From: Alphaproteobacteria bacterium
Lineage (GTDB): Bacteria; Pseudomonadota; Alphaproteobacteria; Sphingomonadales; Sphingomonadaceae
NCBI GenBank assembly: GCA_005883305.1
Contig: VBAC01000001.1
Coordinates: 2,585,793 to 2,649,792, forward strand
Length of the DNA: 64,000 nt
Reading direction: 5' to 3'
Below, one piece after another: positions 33,327 through 42,555 of the stretch (its first letter is position 1; each line of letters starts with the position of its first letter). The position numbers were made by a program, and so were the translations under genes. The notes below the pieces were generated by a model, which saw only the letters and a list, made by a program, of their open reading frames with translations, was not told where the DNA came from and ran no database searches.

Positions 33327-34676
33327 GTGCGTATCGCCATCATCATCGCCGCCGCCTGGAGCCTGACCGCTCCGGCCTTCGCCCAGACTCCGCCGCCTCC
33401 GCCGCCGGAAGGACAGGGCGGCAAGGATGAGGGCCAGCTGGTGGTCGACGTCACCGGCGGCCAGCGCGCCGCTCTGCCGATCGCCGTGCCCTACATGCCG
33501 ACGCCGCAAGCGGCGGATACCGCCGCCGGCAATACCGGAGCGCTCGGCCGCCAGGTCGCGGAGATCGTCACCGCCGACCTGCGCAATTCCGGCCTGTTCA
33601 CGCCGATCGGTCCGAGCGGCCTCGCGCCCGTCTCCTTCCCGCAGGTGACCGCGCCCGATTTCGGCTATTTCTCGACCACCGGGGCGCAGAACCTCGTCCA
33701 GGGCTTCGTCCAGGCCAATCCCAACGGCTCGCTCACGGTGGGCTGCTACCTCTACGACGTCGCCGCCCAGAGCGAGCTCGCCCGCCAGGGCTATGTCGTC
33801 CAGCCGCGCGACTGGCGCCGCGCCGCCCACCGCTGCGCCGATTCGGTCTATTCGCGCCTCACCGGCGAGGGCGCCTATTTCGACACGCGGATCGTCTACG
33901 TCTCCGAAACCGGCCCGGCGCGGCGGCGCATCAAGCGGCTGGCGATCATGGATTATGACGGCGCCAACCACCGCTTCCTGACCAACGGCCAGTGGACCGT
34001 GCTGACCCCGCGCTTCGCGCCGAACCAGCAGACCATCACCTTCATGACCTACCAGGACGATCGTCCCCGGGTGATGGTCTACGAGCTCGATTCGGGGCAG
34101 ACTCGCCCGCTCGTCAGCCAGCCCTACATGACCTTCGCGCCGCGTTACTCGCCCGACAGCCGCTACGTGATCTTCTCGATGGCCGTGAACGGGAACACGG
34201 ACATCTACCGCATCCCCGTCGCCGGCGGCACGCCGCAGCGGCTGACCAACGCGCCGGGCATCGACACCGGCGGCTCCTACTCGCCCGACGGCGGCCGGAT
34301 CGTGTTCGAAAGCGATCGCGGCGGCTCGCAGCAGCTCTACGTAATGAGCGCCGACGGATCGAACCAGCGCCGGATCAGCTTCGGCGGCGGCGGCTACGCG
34401 ACTCCGGTGTGGAGCCCGCGCGGCGACCTCATCGCCTTCACCAAGACCGGCGGCTTTCGGATCGGCGTGATGAACACCGACGGCGGGGCCGAGCGGATCC
34501 TGACCAGCGGGGGCGGCGAGGGCCCGACCTGGGCGCCCAACGGCCGCGCGGTGATGTTCACCCGGGGCTTGAGCAGCGGCGAGCTCTGGTATGTCGACGT
34601 CGCCAGCGGCGCGACCCGGCGCGTTCCGACTCCGCTCGGCGGATCGGATCCGGCCTGGTCGCCGCTCAGGCCCTAA
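33327..34676 (+). CDS. tolB: Tol-Pal system periplasmic protein TolB
   Basis: 449 residues with a Sec signal peptide (RIAIIIAAAWSLTAPAFAQ), an N-terminal domain (VADLRNSGLFTPIG-like: VTADLRNSGLFTPIGPSGL) and a six-bladed beta-propeller with TolB repeats such as YSPDSRYVIFSMAVNGNTDI, YSPDGGRIVFESDRGGSQQL and WSPRGDLIAFTKTGGFRIGV. Binds Pal and TolA in the periplasm. Begins 11 bp after tolA. Confidence 0.96.
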   Translation: MRIAIIIAAAWSLTAPAFAQTPPPPPPEGQGGKDEGQLVVDVTGGQRAALPIAVPYMPTPQAADTAAGNTGALGRQVAEIVTADLRNSGLFTPIGPSGLAPVSFPQVTAPDFGYFSTTGAQNLVQGFVQANPNGSLTVGCYLYDVAAQSELARQGYVVQPRDWRRAAHRCADSVYSRLTGEGAYFDTRIVYVSETGPARRRIKRLAIMDYDGANHRFLTNGQWTVLTPRFAPNQQTITFMTYQDDRPRVMVYELDSGQTRPLVSQPYMTFAPRYSPDSRYVIFSMAVNGNTDIYRIPVAGGTPQRLTNAPGIDTGGSYSPDGGRIVFESDRGGSQQLYVMSADGSNQRRISFGGGGYATPVWSPRGDLIAFTKTGGFRIGVMNTDGGAERILTSGGGEGPTWAPNGRAVMFTRGLSSGELWYVDVASGATRRVPTPLGGSDPAWSPLRP

Positions 34677-34711
34677 CAGTTTCAAGAAGCGAACGATTAG
34701 AGGAGCGAAGA

Positions 34712-35239
34712 ATGAACAGAGCAACCAGCCTGCTGGCGATCGCCGCGGCAATGGCGCTGACGGCGGGCTGCGCCCACCGGCGCACCGCCGCGGAGCTTCC
34801 GCCGGAGCCGCCGAGCTCGGGCACCGCGGAGGGCGACCTCGGCGAGCAGAGCGGCAACGTCACCGGCGCCGCAATCCCCGGATCGCGCGCGGACTTCCTG
34901 CAAAGCGTGCCCGCGGACCGCGTGTTCTTCGAGCTCGATTCCTATTCGCTCGACGGCGAGGATCGAGCGACGCTCGACGCTCAGGCCGCCTGGCTGCAGC
35001 GCAATTCGGGCGTCCACGTCACGATCGAGGGCCATGCCGACGAGCGCGGCACCCGCGAATATAATCTCGCGCTCGGCGACCGCCGCGCCAATGCCGCGCG
35101 CGACTATCTCCAGTCGCGCGGAATCGCGCCGACCCGGATGCAGGTGATCAGCTGGGGCAAGGAGCGCCCGGCCAACCCGGCCTCGAACGAGCAGGCCTGG
35201 GCCGAGAACCGGCGCGCGGTGACGGTCGTGCCGGAATAG
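34712..35239 (+). CDS. pal: Peptidoglycan-associated lipoprotein Pal
   Basis: 175 residues. Lipoprotein signal with the lipidated Cys at residue 20 (MALTAGC), a linker, then an OmpA-like peptidoglycan-binding domain: FFELDSYSLDGEDRATLDAQ, VTIEGHADERGTREYNLALG, DRRANAARDYL. Anchors the outer membrane to the wall and closes the Tol operon. GAGGAGCGAAG precedes the ATG. Confidence 0.96.
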   Translation: MNRATSLLAIAAAMALTAGCAHRRTAAELPPEPPSSGTAEGDLGEQSGNVTGAAIPGSRADFLQSVPADRVFFELDSYSLDGEDRATLDAQAAWLQRNSGVHVTIEGHADERGTREYNLALGDRRANAARDYLQSRGIAPTRMQVISWGKERPANPASNEQAWAENRRAVTVVPE

Positions 35240-35240
35240 G

Positions 35241-36131
35241 CTAGCTGCGCGGCCGCTCCGGCGGCCTCAGCCAGCGCGAATCGGCCATGAACGCCTCGTC
35301 GAGCAACCGGGCGAGGCGCAGGCCGCCGCGAGCGATCTGCCGGCGGACGACGGGGACGAGGCGGCGGGTGGTCTCTTCGGTCACCACAGGCCGCTCCGTC
35401 GGTATCGGCCCGCAAGGATCGGGGAGCACCGTCGCGTAGGCGAAATCGTGGGCCGCCTGCCAGCTCTCGCGCGCCCAATCGGTCACCGTGCCGGCGCGCA
35501 TCGCCGCCATGTCGGCCTCGCCGAGCGCGGAAAGAATGCCGCGCGGGCCGCCCGGCGGCTCGGAAATGCCGCGGTCGGCCAGATAGCCGTCCCAGATCGT
35601 ATGGAGGTTGGTGCGGCCCGCGATGAGGCCGTAATTCGCGCCGAACCGATTGCCGCCGAGGTCGCCGCGGTCGCCGGTATGCAGCGGCTGGTGCAGATCG
35701 CCCATCAGGTGGACGACGAAGATCAAAGCGAACAGCCGCTCGCGCATCGGAAGCTGGCGATTGGCGAGCAGCCGCATGTTGCGCTCGATCTGCGCCGAGA
35801 CGCAATTGCCGTCGCGGCAGGCCGAGGCTTGGTCGAATGGCCGGCAGACGTCGACATTCTGATAATGCCAGGTCGCCGCGTAGCTGAAGCGGTCGCCGAG
35901 CGTCTTGATGCAGTCGGGCCAGACGCTCGCCTGCTCGATCGTCCGCGCCGGGCAGGTCGGCGTGTCGAGCAGCCGCGCCTGCCGAAGCAACCGGCCGATG
36001 TCCGCCCGGGTGCGCGGGCTCGCCTTCAGATAGGCGATCGTCGCCACGCCCTCATGGCCATATTCCCACCAGGCGAGCGAAGGCGAGGGCGCGAGCGCCA
36101 GGACGAGGGCGAGGAGAAGCCGGCGGATCAT
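35241..36131 (-). CDS. Exported S1/P1-type nuclease
   Basis: 296 residues with a signal peptide (RRLLLALVLALAPSPSLA) whose removal leaves Trp as first residue (WWEYGHEGV), as required in the S1/P1 zinc nucleases, where the N-terminal Trp binds zinc. Further metal ligands: WPDCIK (Asp), WHYQNVD (His/Asp), HLMGDLHQPLH (His, Asp, His) and NLHTIWDGYL (His, Asp). Degrades single-stranded nucleic acid in the periplasm or outside. The stop is 1 bp from the pal stop (convergent). Confidence 0.9.
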   Translation of the reverse strand: MIRRLLLALVLALAPSPSLAWWEYGHEGVATIAYLKASPRTRADIGRLLRQARLLDTPTCPARTIEQASVWPDCIKTLGDRFSYAATWHYQNVDVCRPFDQASACRDGNCVSAQIERNMRLLANRQLPMRERLFALIFVVHLMGDLHQPLHTGDRGDLGGNRFGANYGLIAGRTNLHTIWDGYLADRGISEPPGGPRGILSALGEADMAAMRAGTVTDWARESWQAAHDFAYATVLPDPCGPIPTERPVVTEETTRRLVPVVRRQIARGGLRLARLLDEAFMADSRWLRPPERPRS

Positions 36132-37072
36132 TCCGGATCGTCGCCGTAGATGGCGACCGCGCGGCGTTCCGGCGACGCCATGCCGCGATACATTCCGGGC
36201 GTATTGTAGGCGAAGATGCCGTCGCCGGCCGGCGTGACGACGATGACCCCGCCCGAGCCGCCGAGCGCCGCGACCTCGGCCATCACCGAGTCTGCCGCAG
36301 CCCGGGCGCTCTCTCCGGCGAGGCGGATTCGCGCCGAAATCTCATGAGCGACGCCGACCCGGATGAAATATTCCCCGGCGCCGGTCGAAGAGACCGCGCA
36401 GCCGCGCTCGTCGGCGAAGCAGCCGGCGCCGATGATCGGCGAATCGCCGATCCGGCCCCAGCGCTTGCCGGTGAGCCCGCCGGTCGAGGTCGCGGCCGCG
36501 ACGTGGCCGCTCCGGTCGCGCGCGACCGCGCCGACCGTTCCGTATTTGAGGTGCACGTCGAAATGCTCGGATTTCGGGCGGGCGCGAAGCTCGTCGAGCT
36601 GGCGGCGGCGCTCGGCGGTCTCGAAATAGGCGGCGGACGCCTGCTCGAGCCCGTGATCGAGCGAGAAGCGGTCGGCGCCCTCGCGCCCGAGGAAGACGTG
36701 CGGGCTCTCTTCCATCACCGCGCGGGCGAGGCTGATCGGGTTCTTGGTCGCCGTGACTCCGGAGACGGCGCCGGCGCGCCGGTCCTTCCCCTCCATGATC
36801 GCCGCGTCCATCTCGATCCGCCCCTCGTAGGTGAAGACCGAGCCCCGGCCCGAGTTGAAATGGGGGTCGTCCTCGAGCACGCGGACGCTCGCCTCCACGG
36901 CGTCGAGCGCTCCGCCGCCGTCCTCGAGGATCGCGCTGCCGGCGTCGAGCGCCCGGCCCAGCGCGGCGCGGATCGCCGAATCCTCCTCCGCCGAGATGCG
37001 CCCCCGCTCGATCACGCCGGCCCCGCCGTGGATCACCAGGCGCCAGGTTCCGTCTTGAGCAATGCCGGACAT
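36128..37072 (-). CDS. Isoaspartyl peptidase / L-asparaginase (Ntn hydrolase)
   Basis: 314 residues. N-terminal WRLVIHGGAGVI, then HFNSGRGSVFTYEGRIEMDA, and the autocleavage site LKYGTVGAVARD, whose Thr becomes the nucleophile of the beta subunit. Removes iso-Asp dipeptides or asparagine. The start at 37072 is chosen because the upstream part of the frame is not family-like. Its stop overlaps the start of the S1/P1 nuclease gene by 4 nt, so both are in one transcript. Confidence 0.92.
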   Translation of the reverse strand: MSGIAQDGTWRLVIHGGAGVIERGRISAEEDSAIRAALGRALDAGSAILEDGGGALDAVEASVRVLEDDPHFNSGRGSVFTYEGRIEMDAAIMEGKDRRAGAVSGVTATKNPISLARAVMEESPHVFLGREGADRFSLDHGLEQASAAYFETAERRRQLDELRARPKSEHFDVHLKYGTVGAVARDRSGHVAAATSTGGLTGKRWGRIGDSPIIGAGCFADERGCAVSSTGAGEYFIRVGVAHEISARIRLAGESARAAADSVMAEVAALGGSGGVIVVTPAGDGIFAYNTPGMYRGMASPERRAVAIYGDDPE

Positions 37073-37155
37073 CGCGACGCCATAGCAGATCGTCCCCGCC
37101 CCGCCAGTGCGCGGCACCGTAACGATTTCGCTTGCCCGCACCGAATCATATAATT

Positions 37156-37165
37156 ATGATATCAT
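37156..37165. promoter_or_regulatory. AT-rich palindrome before the SPFH gene
   Basis: ATGATATCAT is a perfect 10-bp palindrome inside a 25-bp AT-rich stretch (ATATAATTATGATATCAT) that contrasts with the GC-rich surroundings, 20 bp before the SPFH start. It could be promoter plus operator. The ribbon-helix-helix protein encoded two genes on is one possible binder. Confidence 0.35.
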
Positions 37166-37185
37166 CATTCTTGGAGGAGAATGAC

Positions 37186-38112
37186 ATGTCCACCAATGCA
37201 GATTCGGCCGCGGCAGCGCTCAGCCACACGCACGAGCGCCCGGCCGCGACGCAGAGCGGCTTCGCCATGCTGCTGCTCCTGCTCGTCCTGTTCGTCGCCG
37301 TTTTCTTCGATCTCGGCTGGCTGGTGAGCAGCGCCGACAAGGGCGGGACGGATCCGGCTTTGCCCGCTTTCCTGCTGGCGCTGATCGCGATCGCCTTCCT
37401 GTTCGTGCTGTGCGGCTTCTACCTGCTCCAGCCGAACCAGGCGGCGGCCATCCTCCTGTTCGGGGACTATCGCGGTACCGACCGCAAGGCCGGCCTTCGC
37501 TGGCGCCTGCCCTGGCTGTCGCGGACCAAGATCTCGACCCGAATCCACAACATCACCTCGGACAAGATCAAGGTGAACGACCTGCGCGGCAACCCGATCG
37601 AGATCGCCACCAACGTCGTCTGGCGCGTGACCGACACCGCCCAGGCCCTGTTCGACGTCGCCAATTATATGGAGTTCGTCGAGATCCAGATCGAAAGCGC
37701 GGTGCGCGCGATCGCCGGCAAATATCCCTACGACGATCTGGAGCATAAGGAGGTGACTCTGCGCGCCGATGCCGAGGTGGTCAGCGAGGAGCTGGAGCGC
37801 GAGCTTCAGGAGCGAGTCACCCGGGCCGGAATCACCGTCGACGAATGCCGCCTGACCCACCTCGCTTACGCTTCCGAGATCGCCCAGGCGATGCTCCGCC
37901 GTCAGCAGGCGGAGGCGGTGATCGCGGCGCGTCAGAAGATCGTCATCGGCGCCGTCTCGATGGTCGAGAACGCGCTCCAGCTGCTGTCCGAAAAGGGCGT
38001 GGTCGAGCTCGACGACGAGCGCCGGGCGGCGATGGTCTCGAACCTGATGGTCGTGCTCTGCTCCGAGCGGGACACGCAGCCGATCGTCAACACGGGCTCG
38101 CTGTACCAGTAG
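37186..38112 (+). CDS. SPFH/Band 7 domain membrane protein
   Basis: 308 residues. Two membrane segments (AMLLLLLVLFVAVFFDLGWL; FLLALIAIAFLFVLCGFYLL), then a Band 7 domain: RWRLPWLSRTKISTRIHNIT, NPIEIATNVVWRVTDTAQAL, IESAVRAIAGKYPYDD, and a coiled C-terminus with LRRQQAEAVIAARQKIVIGA. SPFH proteins form oligomeric scaffolds in membrane microdomains. TTGGAGGAGA supplies a strong ribosome-binding site before the ATG at 37186. First gene of a three-gene operon with an RHH protein and a small membrane protein. Confidence 0.88.
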   Translation: MSTNADSAAAALSHTHERPAATQSGFAMLLLLLVLFVAVFFDLGWLVSSADKGGTDPALPAFLLALIAIAFLFVLCGFYLLQPNQAAAILLFGDYRGTDRKAGLRWRLPWLSRTKISTRIHNITSDKIKVNDLRGNPIEIATNVVWRVTDTAQALFDVANYMEFVEIQIESAVRAIAGKYPYDDLEHKEVTLRADAEVVSEELERELQERVTRAGITVDECRLTHLAYASEIAQAMLRRQQAEAVIAARQKIVIGAVSMVENALQLLSEKGVVELDDERRAAMVSNLMVVLCSERDTQPIVNTGSLYQ

Positions 38113-38123
38113 GAGTAGGGCGC

Positions 38124-38324
38124 GTGGCCCAGTCCCCGAAGAAGGCCTACCCGCTGCGCATCGAGCCGGCCCTGTGGGGCGCGCTCGAGCGCTGCGCGGC
38201 GGCCGACTTCAGGAGCGTCAACGCCCAGATCGAGGTGCTTCTGCGCGAGGCGCTCGGGCGCCGGGGCGTGAAGGTGGCGTTGCCGGCCGAGCGCAAGCGC
38301 GGGCGGCCGAAGAAGGAGAGCTGA
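38124..38324 (+). CDS. Arc-like ribbon-helix-helix DNA-binding protein (66 aa)
   Basis: Starts at GTG 38124 behind AGGAGTAGGG. KAYPLRIEPALWGALERCAA and DFRSVNAQIEVLLREALGRR follow the Arc/MetJ fold: a beta strand for DNA contacts, then two helices. The C-terminus is basic (RKRGRPKKE). Such Arc-family proteins usually follow an SPFH gene in this arrangement; possibly an autoregulator. Confidence 0.8.
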   Translation: MAQSPKKAYPLRIEPALWGALERCAAADFRSVNAQIEVLLREALGRRGVKVALPAERKRGRPKKES

Positions 38325-38325
38325 C

Positions 38326-38574
38326 ATGAACGACGACGACGAGGCCTGGTTCGCGCCGAAGCGTTACGGCTATGGCGCCGGCCTGCCGATCGCCTGGCAG
38401 GGCTGGGCCGTGCTCATCGGCTATGTCGCGCTGGTCACCGCGGCCGGCTTTCTCATTCTCTACAGTGTGGTCGCCTTCGCCGCCGTCATCGTGGCGGCGA
38501 CCGCCGCGCTTATTGCTATCTGCGCGCAGAAGACGCGCGGAGGATGGCAATGGCGCTGGGGAAGGCGGGACTAG
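38326..38574 (+). CDS. Small membrane protein (82 aa)
   Basis: Starts 1 bp after the RHH stop. A polar N-terminus (NDDDEAWFAPKRYGYGAGLP) is followed by two hydrophobic segments (WAVLIGYVALVTAAGFLILY; AFAAVIVAATAALIAICAQ) and a basic tail. Third gene of the SPFH operon; function unknown. Confidence 0.7.
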   Translation: MNDDDEAWFAPKRYGYGAGLPIAWQGWAVLIGYVALVTAAGFLILYSVVAFAAVIVAATAALIAICAQKTRGGWQWRWGRRD

Positions 38575-38627
38575 CTGGACAAGGCCGGGGAGGCAGTCCA
38601 ACCATCCGTCCGGACGGGAGGTACGGC

Positions 38628-39875
38628 ATGCTGGACAGGCGAGGGTTCATGATCGCGGGTGCAGCGGCGGGGCTGGCGGCAACGCCGCTTTTCCGCGCCT
38701 TTGCCCAGGACGCCGGGGCAACCTTACGGCCGATGACCGGCGACGCCGTCCCCATCTCCCGCGAGGAGCACCGGCAGCGAATCGCCAGGGCCCAGCGGCT
38801 GATGGCCGATCAGGACCTCAAGGCGCTGCTGATCGAGCCCGGCTCTTCCATGACCTATTTCTGCGGCGTGCAATGGTGGCGCAGCGAGCGGCTCACCGCG
38901 CTCGTCATTCCGCGCGAGGGCGATCCCTGCGTCGTCACGCCGCATTTCGAAGAGCCTTCGGTTCGCGAGAGCCTCAAGGTCGAGGCCGAGGTGCGCACCT
39001 GGAACGAGGACGAGAATCCGTTCGAGCGGGTCGCCGGGTTCCTCCGCGACCGCCGAATCTCCGGCCGGATCGGAATCGAGGAGACGGTGCGCTTCTTCGC
39101 CTTCGACGGGCTCGGGCCCGTCATGTCGGACATCGAGCTCTGGGCCGGCGCGGGCGTCGTCCGCGGCTGCCGGATGATCAAGTCGGCGCACGAGCTGGCG
39201 CTGATGCAGAAGGCGGCGGACGTCACCATCGCCGCCTTCCGCCACATCCACCCGCGGATCGAGGCGGGCATGAACCCCGGCCAGATCGAGGCCCTGTACG
39301 TCGCCGCGGTGCGCGCGCTCGGCGCCAGCACCGACGGCGGCCTCGTCCTGCTCGGCGAGGCCAGCGCCTATCCCCACGGCTCGGGCCAGCCCCAGGCGGT
39401 TCGCGCCGGGGAGGTCGTGCTGCTCGATTGCGGCTGCAGCGTCCATGGCTACCAGTCGGACATCTCGCGCACCTTCGTCTTCGGCGAGCCGAATGCGGCG
39501 CAGCGCCGGGTCTGGGACCAGGTCCGCCAGGGGCAGCAGATCGCGATGGGCGCGGCGCGGATCGGCCGGCTCGCCGGAAGCGTCGACGATGCGGTGCGCG
39601 CCCAATATGAACGCTGGGGCTACGGGCCGGGCTACCGGCTCCCCGGCACCCCGCACCGAACCGGCCACGGAATCGGCATGGACGGGCACGAGCCGGTCAA
39701 CCTCGTCCACGGCGAGACCACGCCGCTCGCCGCCGGCATGTGCTTTTCCAACGAGCCGGGAATCTACCTTCCCGGGCAGTTCGGGATCCGCCTCGAAGAT
39801 TGCTTCCACATGACGCCGGAAGGCCCGCGCTGGTTCACGACTCCGCCGCGCTCGATCGACGATCCGTTCGGCTGA
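38628..39875 (+). CDS. Tat-exported M24-family (Xaa-Pro) peptidase
   Basis: 415 residues. A twin-arginine leader (DRRGFMIAGAAAGLAATPLF, cleavage after RAFA). The pita-bread fold metallopeptidase domain has all five metal ligands: VVLLDCGCS and GYQSDISRTF (two Asp), HRTGHGIGMDG (His), FSNEPGIY (Glu) and IRLEDCFH (Glu). Likely removes N-terminal residues before Pro from peptides in the periplasm. Start at 38628 with GGGAGGTACGGC upstream. Confidence 0.92.
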   Translation: MLDRRGFMIAGAAAGLAATPLFRAFAQDAGATLRPMTGDAVPISREEHRQRIARAQRLMADQDLKALLIEPGSSMTYFCGVQWWRSERLTALVIPREGDPCVVTPHFEEPSVRESLKVEAEVRTWNEDENPFERVAGFLRDRRISGRIGIEETVRFFAFDGLGPVMSDIELWAGAGVVRGCRMIKSAHELALMQKAADVTIAAFRHIHPRIEAGMNPGQIEALYVAAVRALGASTDGGLVLLGEASAYPHGSGQPQAVRAGEVVLLDCGCSVHGYQSDISRTFVFGEPNAAQRRVWDQVRQGQQIAMGAARIGRLAGSVDDAVRAQYERWGYGPGYRLPGTPHRTGHGIGMDGHEPVNLVHGETTPLAAGMCFSNEPGIYLPGQFGIRLEDCFHMTPEGPRWFTTPPRSIDDPFG

Positions 39876-40001
39876 CCCGACAATAACCGAAATGGATTTA
39901 CTTTCGGCGTTAAATAAACTCGTTACGCCGCCGAGTCGCGCCATAGAAAAGATCATGATCGGCTGTTAGTCCTTGCTCCAAATCGAGCGAGGGAGTCCAA
40001 C

Positions 40002-41132
40002 ATGACCATCATCAACGGCACTGCGGGCGACGACATTCTGAACGGCGGAAGCGCGGCCGACCAGATCTTCGGCTTCGCCGGCAACGACATCCTCAACGGC
40101 AATGGCGGCAACGACCAGCTCGACGGCGGGACCGGCGCCGATACGATGAGCGGCGGCACCGGCAACGACATCTATTTCGTCGACGACATCGGCGATATCG
40201 TGAACGAATCGGCGGGCCAGGGGACCGATCAGGTCCGCACCACGCTCGCCGCCTATGCGCTCGGCGCCGAGGTCGAGAAGCTCCGCTTCATGGGCGTCGG
40301 CAGCTTCACCGGAACGGGCAACGCTCTCAACAACGAAATCCTCGGCGGCGCCTCGGCCGACGTCCTCACCGGCGGCGACGGCTACGATTATCTGGTGGGC
40401 CTCGGCGGCGACGACAGCCTCTACGGCGGCGCGGACGGCGACACGCTCGACGGCGGCACCGGCGCCGATTATCTCGAGGGCAATGGAGGCGACGACGTCT
40501 ATCTCGTCGACAATGTCGGCGACAGCGTCGTCGAAGCCGCCGGCGAGGGCCTCGACACCGTCTATTCCAGCCTCGCCAGCTACACGCTGGGAGCGAATGT
40601 CGAGGATCTCTATTTCAACGGCGCCAGCGGCAGCTTCACCGGCACTGGCAACACGCTCGACAACGAGATCGTCGGCGGCAGCGGCAACGATATCCTGAGC
40701 GGCCTCGACGGCAATGACGAGCTGGTCGGCGGCACCGGCGGCGACACGCTGGACGGCGGCAACGGCGACGATTTGCTGACCGGATCGAGCGGGACCGACA
40801 CGATGACCGGCGGCTCGGGCGCCGACACGTTCGACTGGAACACCTCGTTCGAATCGGGCCTCGGCGCCAGCGCCGACCGGATCGTCGATTTCACCCAGGG
40901 CATGGACCTGATCGACCTCGGCGGCGCCGACGCGGACATCACCACCTCCGGCAACCAGGCCTTCGCCTTCATCGGCAACGCCGCCTTCTCCAACACCGCC
41001 GGGGAGCTGCGCACGTTCGACGACGGCACCGACACTTGGATCCAAGCCGACATCAACGGCGACGGCAACGCCGATTTCGAGATCGTGCTGACCGGGGTGG
41101 TGCCGCTCGTGGCGACCGACTTCGTGCTCTGA
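40002..41132 (+). CDS. RTX-type calcium-binding repeat protein
   Basis: 376 residues made mainly of glycine/aspartate nonapeptide repeats: NGTAGDDILNGGSAADQIFG, GGNDQLDGGTGADTMSGGTG, and again at about residues 113-160 and 220-265. Between them are two near-identical spacers (ALGAEVEKLRFMGVGSFTGT and TLGANVEDLYFNGASGSFTG). It has no N-terminal signal; proteins of this type leave by type I secretion through C-terminal signals. The C-terminal 100 residues resemble the end of serralysin-like proteins (DRIVDFTQGMDLIDLGG), with no protease domain. GAGGGAGTCCAAC precedes the ATG. Confidence 0.88.
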   Translation: MTIINGTAGDDILNGGSAADQIFGFAGNDILNGNGGNDQLDGGTGADTMSGGTGNDIYFVDDIGDIVNESAGQGTDQVRTTLAAYALGAEVEKLRFMGVGSFTGTGNALNNEILGGASADVLTGGDGYDYLVGLGGDDSLYGGADGDTLDGGTGADYLEGNGGDDVYLVDNVGDSVVEAAGEGLDTVYSSLASYTLGANVEDLYFNGASGSFTGTGNTLDNEIVGGSGNDILSGLDGNDELVGGTGGDTLDGGNGDDLLTGSSGTDTMTGGSGADTFDWNTSFESGLGASADRIVDFTQGMDLIDLGGADADITTSGNQAFAFIGNAAFSNTAGELRTFDDGTDTWIQADINGDGNADFEIVLTGVVPLVATDFVL

Positions 41133-41175
41133 GGCTTCGTACGCAATAGGCTTGCCCGGATTGGCGAGCAATTCA

Positions 41176-41333
41176 GAGTCATCCCGGCGAAGGGGCACCC
41201 CGCAAAGTAGTACTTTGCGGGGACCCCGAAGGCCGGGACCCATGAACACGGCCGGGTGAGGAGAGGTGAAGGCTTGCCAGCCTCTTTCTGCGCGCCCTGA
41301 GTGCATGGGTCCCGGCCTTCGCCGGGATGACTC
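41176..41333. repeat. Inverted repeat, GAGTCATCCCGGCGAAGG family, copy 1
   Basis: GAGTCATCCCGGCGAAG at the left, CTTCGCCGGGATGACTC at the right. Inside is a second perfect hairpin CCCCGCAAAGTA/TACTTTGCGGGG and GGGACCCATGAAC... / ...GCATGGGTCCC arms. Copy 2 lies at 59992-60109, without the inner AAAGT hairpin. Confidence 0.85.
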
Positions 41334-41418
41334 CCCTTTATCGCAACGGTGAAGCGACTTCCAATTAAGTACGGACCCCAGCTTTGATCTCGGCCCCGCC
41401 AGCGCCTATATCCGCGCC

Positions 41419-42543
41419 ATGTCCGTAAGGCCCTGGAGAGATATTGAGCGGCGCGAGTCGCGGCAGATCATGGTCGGCGCCGTGCCGGTCGGCGGCGACG
41501 CGCCCGTCACCGTGCAGACGATGACCAACACGGTCACCGCCGACGTCAAGGGCACGATCGACCAGATCCGCCGCTGCGAGGAGGCCGGGGCCGATATCGT
41601 CCGGGTCTCCTGCCCGGATGCCGAGAGCACCGCGGCGCTTAGGGCAATCGTCCGCGCCGCGCGGGTGCCGATCGTCGCCGACATCCATTTTCACTACAAG
41701 CGCGCGCTCGAAGCGGCAGATGCGGGCGCCGCGTGCCTGAGGATCAATCCCGGCAATATCGGCTCGGCCGAGCGGGTGCGCGAGGTGGTCAATGCCGCCA
41801 AGGCCAACGGCTGCTCGATGCGCATCGGCGTCAATGCCGGGAGCCTCGAGCGCGACCTGCTCGAAAAATATGGCGAGCCCTGCCCCGAGGCTCTGGTCGA
41901 GAGCGCGCTCGACCATATCCGGATCCTCGAGGACCACGATTTCCGCGAATACAAGGTGGCGGTGAAGGCCAGCGACGTGTTCCTCGCGGTCGCCGCCTAC
42001 CAGCAGCTCGCCGGCGCGGTCGATTGCCCCCTGCACCTCGGAATCACCGAGGCCGGGGGCCTTCGCGGCGGAACGGTGAAGAGCGCGATCGGCATCGGCT
42101 CACTGCTCTGGGCCGGGATCGGCGACACGATCCGGGTCTCGCTCTCGGCCGAGCCGGAGGAGGAGGTCCGAGCGGGCTTCGAGATCCTCAAGAGCCTCGG
42201 AATCCGCAACCGCGGCGTGCGGGTCGTCTCCTGCCCGTCCTGCGCGCGCCAAGGCTTCGACGTGATCCGAACGGTGGAAAAGCTGGAGGAGCGGCTCGGC
42301 CATATCCGAACGCCGATGTCGCTCTCCGTGCTCGGCTGCGTCGTCAACGGGCCAGGCGAGGCGCGCGAGACCGACATCGGAATCACCGGCGGCGGCAACG
42401 GGAAGCACATGGTCTATTTGTCGGGCCTCACCGATCACCACGTCCAGGACGCGGAGATGATCGACCATATCGTCGCTTTGGTCGAGGCTAAGGCGGCCGA
42501 GATCGAGGCCGCCAATCCCGAAGCTGCGCGCGCCGCGGAATAG
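41419..42543 (+). CDS. ispG: 4-hydroxy-3-methylbut-2-en-1-yl diphosphate synthase (flavodoxin/ferredoxin)
   Basis: 374 residues. Fe-S enzyme that turns MEcPP into HMBPP in the MEP isoprenoid pathway. Family blocks: [45 protein letters not shown], and the C-terminal Fe-S domain with Cys in [12 protein letters not shown] and [18 protein letters not shown]. Start ATG at 41419. Single gene; next gene is convergent. Confidence 0.97.
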   Translation: MSVRPWRDIERRESRQIMVGAVPVGGDAPVTVQTMTNTVTADVKGTIDQIRRCEEAGADIVRVSCPDAESTAALRAIVRAARVPIVADIHFHYKRALEAADAGAACLRINPGNIGSAERVREVVNAAKANGCSMRIGVNAGSLERDLLEKYGEPCPEALVESALDHIRILEDHDFREYKVAVKASDVFLAVAAYQQLAGAVDCPLHLGITEAGGLRGGTVKSAIGIGSLLWAGIGDTIRVSLSAEPEEEVRAGFEILKSLGIRNRGVRVVSCPSCARQGFDVIRTVEKLEERLGHIRTPMSLSVLGCVVNGPGEARETDIGITGGGNGKHMVYLSGLTDHHVQDAEMIDHIVALVEAKAAEIEAANPEAARAAE

Positions 42544-42555
42544 CCGTTCCGCAAT

